Positions 46,170-55,459 of a stretch of DNA of 64,000 nt are shown in pieces. Within the stretch, counting starts at the first letter, position 1, and each line of letters begins with the position of its first letter. The stretch covers positions 106,123,387 to 106,187,386 of the forward strand of contig CM067370.1 in the NCBI GenBank assembly GCA_034401795.1. The letters run 5' to 3'. The DNA is from Chaetoderma sp. LZ-2023a (Eukaryota > Mollusca > Caudofoveata > Chaetodermatida > Chaetodermatidae). Position numbers and translations under genes: made by a program. The notes below the pieces were generated by a model. That model had not been told where the DNA came from. It did no database searches and worked only from the letters and a program-made list of their open reading frames with translations.

Positions 46170-46463
46170 ATACAATTCGCACAACTCGATCGTCCATCCT
46201 GTATACCTCCAAAAGACGTGACTAATATTTAAAAAATGTCTATGACCATTCCGTTTTCCCACAGGTTCCCGTCATCATTCTAATTGATGAATCCAATATA
46301 TTGATCACTCATCCTGGCATGGATCTGAGTCCGTTATTTCTTATATCGCATTCATTATTGTAGCCGTACTGTATGTAGTTAACCATTACCACTTTGATGT
46401 CAATATTCTATCTTTTGCTGTGTCAATATATGCTTTTGCAATTAGTTACGACGTAAATTTTTT
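46170..46463. other. Unassigned flank of the DIRS element
   Basis: No features recognised. It does not continue the foldback arm interrupted on the other side. Confidence 0.3.
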
Positions 46464-46606
46464 TTAGTAATTTATATGAAATTAAATCATCATATGTTAA
46501 GATTTAATTCGTTTCATTACATACACGACCACAGTTAAGCCTCTAAAAGTATACAATTTAAATAATTTTATTTTGAAGCATTTTGGTGTGAATATACACC
46601 TTTAAT
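46464..46606. repeat. Half copy of the TTTAAAGGTG MITE
   Basis: GAAATTAAATCATCATATGT then TAAG and CATTTTGGTGTGAATATACA then CCTTTAA match the right half of the MITE at 13091-13411. The left terminus is missing. Confidence 0.6.
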
Positions 46607-46609
46607 TGT

Positions 46610-46810
46610 CTCATAGGAAATTTGCAGACTAAGAGAATACTATTTTATCACTGTTGTGAGCCATATTTACCACCGTTATCGAGCCAGTCATTCCAGCGGT
46701 AAATTGTCAAAATAGTCTTCTCTTTGTCCGCAAATTTTGGATATTTTATTTGAGACATTAGACATTTCGCAAGACCACCCCATAAGCTGTTTTTGGCTGA
46801 TATGAGTGTC
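46610..46810. repeat. Foldback family B copy with a duplicated segment
   Basis: GGAAATTTGCAGACTAAGAG pairs with CTCTTTGTCCGCAAATTTTG. The centre reads TATCGAGCCAGTCATTCCAG. The tail (CATTTCGCAAGACCACCCCA) is separated from the arm by an extra GGATATTTTATTTGAGACAT. Confidence 0.7.
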
Positions 46811-47231
46811 AAAAGGTTAAAGAACCATCATCCCTTTTTCTCATGAATTATTTATTAGTGAAAGGTGTTGCTACCTGCATTACTCTTTACTTTGATGGTG
46901 GGCCACAAAGACACCTAATTTCTTGGCCTATTAGAGAGCCACCATCCATTTTGCATGCAACAGCTTTCCAAAATGCATATAGTTTGGGTCTCCGTTAAAC
47001 AAGTCCCATTTACCACATGCTCCACTAAGACACAATAATATTCCTACAACGAACCACCATATCATTGAGTGATAGTAGTTGCTGTCTCTGATCAATGAAT
47101 CAATTGTGACAGCTCAAAATAAAATTTTGGCGCCAAGACAAACCCCGCTAAGACGTGAAATAACAGGCAACATAATTACAGGAAACCACGTCGCTAATGG
47201 ACAGGCGCTATAACAACAGAATGAATACAGT

Positions 47232-47380
47232 ACTTACAACAATGGCGCGGGATTGTCTCGCTTTGAGCCAATCAGAAAGCGTGTTATGTCCGGTTAGATT
47301 TCCACGTAATATTGGCTTTAGATACTAGATCAGTCTGTATTTGACCACAGACTCTTTCATACTTACTTCTACTGTTTTGT
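47232..47380 (-). promoter_or_regulatory. Candidate NAP1L promoter and non-coding first exon
   Basis: On the minus strand, GATTGGCTCAAAGCGAGACA then ATCCCGCGCCATTGTT is followed directly by GTAAGTACTG, a strong donor (exon end 47238). GATTGGC is an inverted CCAAT box and GCGCCATTGTT is YY1-like. A second donor, AGAA|GTAAGT, lies at 47367. A non-coding exon upstream of 33776 is required because the start-codon exon has a splice acceptor. Position is inference; the intron would be about 13.4 kb. Confidence 0.35.
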
Positions 47381-47690
47381 CACTCGAAATTTTGTTTCTA
47401 AAAATTTGAATATCTGAAATTAATTCAAAATTTTCGCCATTTCTTATCTTCATAGTCATCATACGATAAGTACACTTAGTTTGCGCTCATATTCATCCTA
47501 GGCTATTTAAATTTGTATATGCCTATAACTAAATTCGGACGTAGCCAAATAAGCTTTCTTAGCGCATGATTGAATACTTAATGATGAAAGAATACGATGT
47601 CAAATATTCTTCCCTTTTGAACATTGTTGAACTGTTTGTTGGAATATTTATTTTTAAAAACCTCTGATAATTTGAGATTCTGTCGAGTAT
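47381..47690. other. Unassigned AT-rich sequence
   Basis: If the promoter call to the left is right, this would be its upstream region. No repeat or gene recognised. Confidence 0.3.
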
Positions 47691-47694
47691 AGAA

Positions 47695-48260
47695 AGATCG
47701 TCCTCAGTACAACTCGCCCCACTTCTAACTCATCCTAGGTCAACTCGTCCAATTAGTGTTCGTATACGAATATGTGGTTATATTATATTATTCGGGATTA
47801 TAGAGCATATATTATGTGATTAATACAATGCTATTTGATAATCACATAATATCAGTGCTCTGTTATCCTGAATATAACATAACTACGTATATTCATATAT
47901 GAACATTATTTGGGATGAGTTGACCTAGGATGAGTTAGAAGTACTCCCAGTAGGGCGAGTTGTACTTAGGACGGGATGTATATAGGACGAGTTGACTGGA
48001 TACCGGACTGGGAACCTAATTATTTCAAGCCGATAATACGTCCCGTCGCTGCCACAGGGTTAAGCATGAAATAAATAATCTTGAATCTTGATATAAATTA
48101 TGGATTCAACGGTATCCAGTCAACTCGTCCTAAATACCAACTCGTCCTACTTTTTACTCGTCCTAATTCCAACCCGTCTTAAGTCAACTCGTCCCAATAT
48201 TTTTTTACGTCAACTCGTCCTAAAAATTATATAGCTATTATTTTAGGATGGGTTTACTTA
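47695..48260. repeat. Foldback cluster built on CAACTCGTCC motifs
   Basis: The left arm is GTACAACTCGCCCCACTTCT, CTAGGTCAACTCGTCC and TTCGTATACGAATATG. The right arm is its approximate complement (CATATATGAACATTATTTGG, GATGAGTTGACCTAGG, GGCGAGTTGTACTTAGGAC). A further motif run, AACTCGTCCTA/ACTCGTCC, spans 48118-48230. AGGACGAGTTGACTGGATAC (47983-48002) is mirrored by GTATCCAGTCAACTCGTCCT (48112-48131). It is related to 52685-52910. Confidence 0.8.
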
Positions 48261-48277
48261 AGTAATTATTAGGGTGA

Positions 48278-48424
48278 TACCTTACCTTTATCACAGGAGT
48301 CTGCCGTTTTAGATAATACGAAGACACAGTAGAACTATACTATGTATAATATAGTGCTACTGTCCTTTCGTATTTTTAGTTTTCGCGTTTTCATATCTAA
48401 AACTGCAGACTCCTGTGGTATAAT
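48278..48424. repeat. Nested-palindrome foldback, about 147 bp
   Basis: Outer arms: TATCACAGGAGTCTGC and GTTTTAGATA pair with TATCTAAAACTGCAGACTCC and TGTGGTATA. Inner arms: ACAGTAGAACTATACTATG pairs with TATAATATAGTGCTACTGT. The inner and outer arms together fold the segment onto itself. Confidence 0.8.
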
Positions 48425-49545
48425 TAAAGCTGATAATTGTATGATTGCAGTTGTGCCTACGGCGAAATAGCCTTTGTCGCCAAATAGCCATACGAACAAC
48501 TGCACCAATACTGTTACCAGCGTAGTTGTGGTAGTAGTATCAACATGTTGCCTTGGCTGTAGCAATACTGTAATAAAGAGATTACAATTTTCTACAGCCT
48601 ATGCTCGAAATTTGAATACTATTACAACGGCTATGCCGAATCTTTCCTACGAGTCTTTACAGCTAAGTGTAGCCATCTTGAGAATAAATAAACATATTTT
48701 AAACCTTAACGTTACGGTAAAATCACACCAATCGATTTTTACGATTTTGACAGTCAACAAAATTGATTGATCTGATTTTATAGTAACATTTAGCTTTAAT
48801 TTTCTGGATCGAGCTCAGTTTTGAAATAAAACAAGAATCTGAAAAAGCCTAAAATGCGTCTGTTATGGGCCAAAGAGAATTACAGACTGATGAATTCTTA
48901 GCATTCTTAGAAATCTACTGACGACGACGTGTAAGAAGGAGCTACAATCTGATTGGCCGATTTGTGACAATGGGTGGGTTTGACCTCCTTGCTGTGTTTA
49001 TCCGCGCTGTCCGTTGCTGATAACAATTATCGCCTTTATGGTTTCCAGTGACAATTATATTGCGTCACGTATTATCCATTATTGGAATTTTCCAGACATC
49101 ATGTGTGTTTAATGCCAAAATGTGTACAATGTAGACATACTAGCCTATATATATTTCAGCCGATATGCCGAGAGAGATGTAGAAATAAAGCAACAACTTT
49201 CATATCAATAGCAACCAGCAAACAGAACTTAGCTTTCAGAACTCGAAATAGCAACATTCATAATTTCCAAATAGCTGGGTAAGGGGACTGTTTAGCTGTT
49301 GCTAAAGACAGCAAGAACTTCGTGCCCAAATAATGTTCACTCCCAAGATAGCCATCCATGAGTATTTAATAACAAAACAAAAATTAAATGTTTCGTAATT
49401 GTGTTGATGTATTCATAACAATTTAATTTCTACGCAACAGATTATGGACATATAAGAGGATGAAGAAACGTCGTATTGTACAACTAATTGATCATAATAC
49501 TTAATTAACTATATGTACAGCTAAACACACAAGTAACCATACAAG
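48425..49545. other. Unassigned sequence
   Basis: A 98-codon plus frame (48474-48770) has no recognisable domain. GATTGGCCGATTTGTGACAA (about 48949) is CCAAT-like, with no gene beside it. A LINE-type tail, AATAAATAATCTTGAATCTT, occurs just to the left at about 48071. Confidence 0.3.
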
Positions 49546-49549
49546 TAAG

Positions 49550-49840
49550 CTTTTGAATATTTTGAAACTAATTTGACTGGTTGTGTTGCAGTCAATTTAG
49601 TTTCAAAATAGTTTATTAACCCTTTCATGATGGAGACGATCAAAACCAGCCTCTGCAGCGGAATAATTGATGAATGTCCATTTGCAGACCAAGAGAAGAC
49701 AATTTTTGACATTTTACCACTGGAATAATTGGGTAAATAACCGAGCCATTCATTCCAGTGATAAAATTTCAAACATATTCTCTTCATCCACAAATGGACA
49801 TTCAATCAGCGCATATTTTGATTTTCGTGAACGGTCATCA
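49550..49840. repeat. Adjacent foldback family A (short) and family B copies
   Basis: Family A: GAATATTTTGAAACTAATTT...CAATTTAGTTTCAAAATA with the centre reduced to GTTGTGTTGCAG (49550-49612). Family B: GTCCATTTGCAGACCAAGAG...CTCTTCATCCACAAATGGAC with CCACTGGAATAATTGGG/CATTCATTCCAGTG inside (49625-49805). GTGACGTCAGCCTAC follows at about 49912. Confidence 0.8.
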
Positions 49841-50144
49841 AAGGGAATAAATAGTAAATCCATCAAGGACATACTTGAGCTAGATACGTCATTCATCACG
49901 CATTTTGATTGTGACGTCAGCCTACTTCTGACGAAATTGACTATAACTTAATATACTTTAGTGACAGACTGATTGGATATCTAAATTATACCATCTGCCC
50001 ACGCATATCAAGGAGTTTGAAGATGATGATGATTATGATAATAACGGCGATGATGATATACGGTAATATTATAATTAACTGTATATCTGTAGGTCAACCA
50101 TTCTTGACAATTAACCACTGCTAAACATGCAAGTAACCGTACAA

Positions 50145-50260
50145 ATACACTGTTAATATTTTGAAACTAATGTAACTAGGTATCAGTTGCTGGCTAAGAA
50201 AAGCAGCAAGAGCGTCCAGTCAATTTAGTTTCAAAATATTCAACTGCATGTTTATTAAAT
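50145..50260. repeat. Foldback family A copy
   Basis: TAATATTTTGAAACTAATGT pairs with ATTTAGTTTCAAAATATTCA around GTTGCTGGCTAAGAAAAGCAGCAAG. GCATGTTTATTAAATAG follows, as at 37,380. Confidence 0.8.
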
Positions 50261-50465
50261 AGTATTCCATCAAACACATACAGTTTGTACACTTGATGGA
50301 CCACTTTGACGAGGTTTGTGTGTGGGGTGAGGAAAAAGAGGGGGGGGGGGGGGTTGCTGGGTGGGTTATATACATCATTCATTAAAAAAGACTAACCGAA
50401 ATAAGACCAGGACAAATAATTCCCAACAATATTCACCTGATTGCGAAATTAAGAGTGAGCACTTT

Positions 50466-50954
50466 TTAAGGCGTTAAATTGACTGGCAGGTCAGTAGCCT
50501 CTGCGAGTATTGGTGTCGGGTCGTCAAGGCTATTCTCTTCAAGACACGATGGTGTCAATATAACTGAATCTAGCCGGAATGAAGCGTTTGAATCTGCTGC
50601 TGCTGGTGATGCAGGTTGCGACAGTGAACGTGGCGACATAGGTGATGCGGGTGGCGATTGCGAATCTGGTGACATAGGTGATGCGGGTGGCGATTGCGAA
50701 TCTGACGACATAGGTGATGCGGGTGGCGATTGTGAATCTGGTGACATCAATACTAATGGAGTCGGTGGGGAGGAAGGTGGCGAAGAAGGTGGTGACGACC
50801 TGATAGAAGATGGTGATACTGGTGGTGGTGGTGGTGGTGATGATAATGCTGTACTGTGTAAGTTAGGCTGAAACAGACTGCTTACATCATCAGTTGTTGA
50901 ATTTAGGCGACCAGCCTTATCAGCAGTCATGATAATTTTCGGCGACATGCTCAT
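50466..50954 (-). CDS. Serine/proline-rich hypothetical protein or exon
   Basis: This 162-codon frame starts MSMSPKIIMTADKAGRLN. It contains a proline-serine stretch (LSSPPPPPPVSPSSIRSSPP), then three 15-residue repeats of the type SPDSQSPPASPM, and ends LDDPTPILAEATDLPVNLTP. The sequence predicts a disordered protein with many SP phosphorylation-type sites. I do not recognise the family. A strong donor, CAG|GTGAAT, lies 28 bases past the stop, so this could be the first exon of a longer transcript. The opposite strand is also open (acidic GDIGDAGGDCES repeats) because the repeat unit is 45 nt, so the coding strand is uncertain. Confidence 0.35.
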   Translation of the reverse strand: MSMSPKIIMTADKAGRLNSTTDDVSSLFQPNLHSTALSSPPPPPPVSPSSIRSSPPSSPPSSPPTPLVLMSPDSQSPPASPMSSDSQSPPASPMSPDSQSPPASPMSPRSLSQPASPAAADSNASFRLDSVILTPSCLEENSLDDPTPILAEATDLPVNLTP

Positions 50955-51740
50955 CCCGTCTAGTCGTCACATTTCCAATCTAATTCACCTGTTTTGAGTG
51001 CCGCTCGATACACTTGCTGTGTGATGCCTGTTCTACAAATCCGATGCTGCCATCTTCCTCATGGCTCACACAGTAATCCCTGTTGCCGATTAGTGACAGG
51101 CCTACCACAATCTATGCATAAATATATCATAATCTTTCTATGCTAAGTAACCACTGGACAGTAACTTTCACTACGATAATTATAACCACTGGACAGTGAC
51201 TTAATTCACTACGCTAAGTATAACTACTGGACAATATTGGTATAACATATAACTATATCTTGATTGAATTCGTTATGACTTAAAAAATTTCAGAACTTTT
51301 GGCTGCAACAAACTTTGCAATTTTTATGCATGGATATTCGATTTTCTCTTACCTGTATGATCAACGTCAGGAGGTGTTAAAGATTAATCCATTGTAATTG
51401 TGTTCAGTTATTATTCTAAGTATATCTCTGCTTGGTATTTTCTTTTGTCAAAGAATTTTAGAGGATGTTGGTGTTTTCATGGGCACAAGCGGCCACTAAA
51501 ATTACTTTCAAAATATTTCTCTCCGTTAAAGATTAAAGGCCAAAGGTTTAAAAGAATATCATGATATATTGATTAACAATAGGTTAGTAATAGAATAGGC
51601 TACTGTTTAATCTACTTGAGAGACACGTGCGTTAGCGTCGTGGTTTCTTTAACAGTAAGTTAAACTGTTCTTGTAACAGTATCGCACAGGTATTGTTTTG
51701 GCAATTAACCAATTCCATTCAGAATCTCCATATATGTGTA
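50955..51740. other. Unassigned, possible upstream region of the 50.5-kb ORF
   Basis: On the minus strand AGGAAGATGGCAGCATCGG (about 51045-51063) resembles a YY1 start-site motif. CACTGGACAGTRACTT occurs twice near 51152 and 51187. No other features. Confidence 0.25.
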
Positions 51741-51744
51741 GCTC

Positions 51745-52490
51745 TGGTACACCCATCTTGTGAACAACCTGGCCAAGTGGTTCTTGTATTGTGACCACCA
51801 GACATTAATATTATACACCCATCTTGTGCACCACCTGGCTAAGTGGTTCCTGTATTGTCACCACCAGACATTAGTATTATACACCCATTTTGTGAACCAT
51901 CTGGCCAAGTGGTTCCTGTATTGTCACCACCAGACATTAGTATTATACACCCATCTTGTGAACCACCTGGCTAAGTGGTTCTTGCATTGTCACCAGCAGA
52001 CATTGGTATTATACACCCATCTTGTACACCACCTGGCCAAGTGGTTCCTGTATTGTCACCACCAGACATTAGTATTATACACCCATCTTGTAAACCACCT
52101 GGCTAAGTGGTTCTTGTATTGTCACCACCAGACATTAGTATTATACACCCATCTTGTGAACCACCTGGCTAAGTGGTTCCTGCATTGTCACCACCAGACA
52201 TTAGTATTATGCACCCGCCTTGTAAACCACCTGGCCAAGTGGTTCTTGTATTGTCACCATCAGACATTAGTATTATACACCCATTTTGTGAACCACCTAC
52301 ACCCATCTTGTAAACCACCTGGCCACGTGGTTCTTGTATTGTCACCACCAAACATTAGTATTATACACCCATCTTGTGAACCATCTGGCCACGTGGTTCT
52401 TGCATTGTCACCACCAAACATTAGTATTATACACCCATCTTGTGAACCACCTGATTAAGTGGTTCTTGTTTTGTGACGACCAGGCATTTG
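51745..52490. repeat. 66-bp minisatellite, about 11 units
   Basis: The unit contains CCACCTGGCCAAGTGGTTCC, TGTATTGTCACCACCAGACA and TTAGTATTATACACCCATCT. Spacing is 66 bp except for one 22-bp partial unit at about 52287-52309. Because 66 is divisible by three, a 232-codon frame of 22-residue repeats (HLAKWFLYCHHQTLVLYTHL..) stays open. The sequence is hydrophobic, has no signal or start context, and is best read as non-coding. Confidence 0.92.
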
Positions 52491-52539
52491 CCTTATACAG
52501 CTTGTGGATCACACTGCCTGCTGTTCTTATTATATTATT

Positions 52540-52566
52540 TAATCAATCAATCAATCAATCAATCAC
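52540..52566. repeat. (AATC)n microsatellite
   Basis: About six to seven AATC repeats (AATCAATCAATC...). Confidence 0.95.
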
Positions 52567-52684
52567 AATTGACAATTAATTACGAAGTATTCTGGATATT
52601 TTTTATTATAATATATTCGCTCTTTTTCTTTCCGTGACTGCCTAAATTCTCTTTCACACATCAATCATATTGCATCGTCATTCT

Positions 52685-52910
52685 CCCGTACCACTTTTTA
52701 AGTCAACCCGTCCCATTTGCCAACCCGTACCACTTTTTAAGTCAACCCGTACCGCTTGTTAAGTCGACTCGTCCTAGATAAAAACGGGACGACTTGACCC
52801 TTTTAGAAATTGTGACGGGTTGACCAAATTTTTAGGACGGGTTGACTTAAAAAGTGGTACGGGTTAGTAATTAGGAGGAGTTGACTGGAATTCGATTCAA
52901 CTAGGTAAGT
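52685..52910. repeat. Foldback of AAGTCAACCCGT motifs
   Basis: ACCACTTTTTAAGTCAACCC occurs at about 52690 and 52729, and its inverse, GGGTTGACTTAAAAAGTGGT, at about 52840. The sequence ends GAGTTGACTGGAATTCGATT, resembling the GAGTTGACTGGATACCG border of the 47.7-48.2 kb cluster. It lies about 140 bp upstream of the transposase-gene start codon. Confidence 0.8.
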
Positions 52911-53046
52911 AGGGCCGAGTACCCTAATTCCGTGGGATCCCGAATCCCGTGGTAATCGATTTTTTTCACGCGCTGTTGACAGCTCGCACGTGCGAAAACT
53001 CGTTTGGTTGTTTACATTTGAAGTTTTGATTATACCGCTACTCACA

Positions 53047-55345
53047 ATGTCGATTCAGGTACGTTTGACAATTATTTATGGCGTAACACACATATTTTTA
53101 CTTACATGGTGCATACCTGTTTTAAAAATGACCTCATGTGAAAAATAATTCAATCAGGAAATGTATATTCTATCCAGGGTAAGTTTGTTATTGTTTGAGC
53201 GGCGTTGCCGGAAGTATTAGTAAATGACAGCGCTCTAAGCCTAGTTGCCAGATAGTGAAAAAATTTCAATTCCAGATGCTACGGTAGCCGCGTAGTGCCA
53301 TGTTATAAACATCATGCCCTATATTTCGAAAGCCATGTTGAGGGGTCCATAAAACCGTGGTATTTGAGGCAAACACTATAAAATAAGATTGATTACATTT
53401 TTTCAGTAAATAATTGGCTAAATCTATATAAAATATTAATGAGACATAACATAATGTCATATTAAATTGATATTAAAATATTTTACAATGTAATATACTA
53501 TAAAATTTTGAGAATTACTTTAATGTATTGCTTTGAGTCTAATATAATTATCTTGATTTTAACACAAAATATGCACTAAGAGGATCTATTTAGCTTAATG
53601 GCTATATTGATCTTTTCTTCTGCTTACATTTTAGGCTGGTAAGATGAAAAAGTCACGGTACACAAATGAGGGTATGCAATCAGCATATGATGCTGTAAAC
53701 AAGGCAAAACTTAGTGTATATAAGGCAGCAAGTGTACAATGTTCCGGAACAAACCCTTCGAGATAGAGTGAAAGGACTGGTTCCACATACGTCCACTGGC
53801 TCTGGTAGAAAATCACTTTTCTGCCAGAATACCGAACGCGAACTGGTCGACCATGTAGTATTCATGGCTAAGCTTGGCCATGGGTTAACACCAATACAGT
53901 TACGTGTGCTAGGTGGTAACATAGCCAGTGACTTAAAGCTTAACACAGGTGAAGTTCTAAGTAAAAATTGGTTACGTGGGTTAATGCGAAGATGGTCACA
54001 GCTGAAATTGGTCACGCCTGAAGCGCTTGAAATGAGTCGTTCGAAATCAACAACATCTGATGCACTTGACAATTATTTTAAAGAGTTAGGTAGAATTTTA
54101 GTAAAATACAATTTACATAACAAGCCACACAAGATTTACAATGTTGATGAGACAGGATTTTCCACAGAACACACACCTCCAAAGATCATAGCTGCAAAAC
54201 ATACATCAGCACGTGCACAGTCCATCACATCACCCAGAACACACATAACAACACTCTTGGCATGTGGAAATGCTCTCGGCAATCACTTACCACCATTCTT
54301 CGTGTTCGCCGGGAAAAAACACAATACAGATCTGCTAGAAGGGTGTCTTCCAGGAAGTGCAATGACAATGAGCGACAATGGGTGGTCAAACAGAGAAATC
54401 TTTCTTCAGTTCCTAGAAAAACATTTTCTGAAATACACCGACACTCGACAGCCAACTCTACTGTTATACGACGGACACACCTCACACATAACACCTGAAA
54501 TCATCAGACTTGCACTAAAAAACAACATAATTTTATTTGTTTTACCGGCACACACCAGTCATGCAACACAACCACTAGATTTAGCCGTTTTTGGTCCAAT
54601 GAAACAATACTATCATCAACAGTGCCAACAATATATGCAACATAATCCAGGAAGAGTAGTGACTAGATATACAGTGTGTGGGTTGATCTGTAGGGCCATG
54701 GAACGGGCAATGACAAGCTCCAATCTACGAGCAGGATTCCGCAAAGCTGGTATTGTTCCTTTTAATGCTGGTGCTGTAAATGTCTCGATTGAGCATCCAC
54801 TTGCTGAAGGTGACTGCTCAACAGAGACATTAACAGCATCCTGCCAATGTCAATGTAGTGCGTTTGTACGGGAATCATTAAAACGAAAACAACCTGAAAT
54901 TCCTGTCAACCTGAATTCAAATCGGAAACAAAATGCATCTGGTGGAATTGCTGTTGCTGAACCCTCAAATATTCATATCGCCAATAGTGTCAATCAGCAA
55001 ACTTCGGACAACACACCAACCTCACCAGCAGTTATCATCGGTCACAATGAACAACAGCCTTCAACATCATCATCACATCCACATCAGAAGAGGAAACAAC
55101 GTGACCCACCACCAGATAGCCAACCACCATCAGAGTCTTTTGATTCCGAGGAGATGTGTTGTGTTTGTAAATCGGCATCACCACCTGGCTTATCAACATA
55201 TCTTGCTCATGTTGGCATCATCTTTGTAAAGTGGGCAGAGTGTGACATCTGTAAGCACTGGGTGCACTTGAAATTCTGCACTAATGTATCCATTGTTCGT
55301 AAAAATACGCCTTTCCTGTGTCCACATTGTGAACCAGAACAATAA
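53047..55345 (+). CDS. pogo/Tigger-like DDE transposase (CENP-B type) with C-terminal PHD finger
   Basis: Predicted exon 1 is 53047-53058 (MSIQ, then GTACGT); exon 2 starts at 53635 behind TTCTTCTGCTTACATTTTAG, in phase 0. Exon 2 opens with a psq-type helix-turn-helix (KKSRYTNEGMQSAYDAVN ... SVYKAAS). The frame then changes near 53735 and a single 543-codon frame (53714-55345) runs through VPEQTLRDRVKG, a CENP-B-like second domain and a DDE_1 core: YNVDETGF (D145), LLYDGHTSH (D253) and QPLDLAVFGPMK (D289, a DD35D spacing). The last 65 residues form a C4HC3 PHD finger (CCVC, CDIC, HLKFC, CPHC). The catalytic triad is intact. The one frameshift equals a lost GT in AGTGT(GT)AC, by mutation or assembly error. 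It may be an active transposon or a domesticated gene. Confidence 0.82.
53343..53360. repeat. 18-bp inverted repeat partner, left
   Basis: GGGTCCATAAAACCGTGG is the reverse complement of 55436-55453 with one mismatch. It lies inside the predicted intron, upstream of exon 2. Confidence 0.7.
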
Positions 55346-55435
55346 CTAATTTCAAAATGTTTTTAGAGTAATTTAATTAGTATTTCATGTGTTTGATAAT
55401 GTTCACGATGGCCGTTCTGAGCCACCCCACTTTTG

Positions 55436-55453
55436 CCACGGTTTTGTGGACCC
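55436..55453. repeat. 18-bp inverted repeat partner, right
   Basis: CCACGGTTTTGTGGACCC lies 91 bp past the transposase stop. A third related copy, CCACGGTTTTCGGGTACC, is at about 55659. These may be terminal or subterminal transposase-binding repeats. Confidence 0.7.
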
Positions 55454-55459
55454 GTGTTG

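Noticed and set aside
51760..52458. 232-codon repeat protein
   Set aside because: The unit length is divisible by three, there is no signal, start context or recognisable fold, and the alternative frame is also open after a partial unit.
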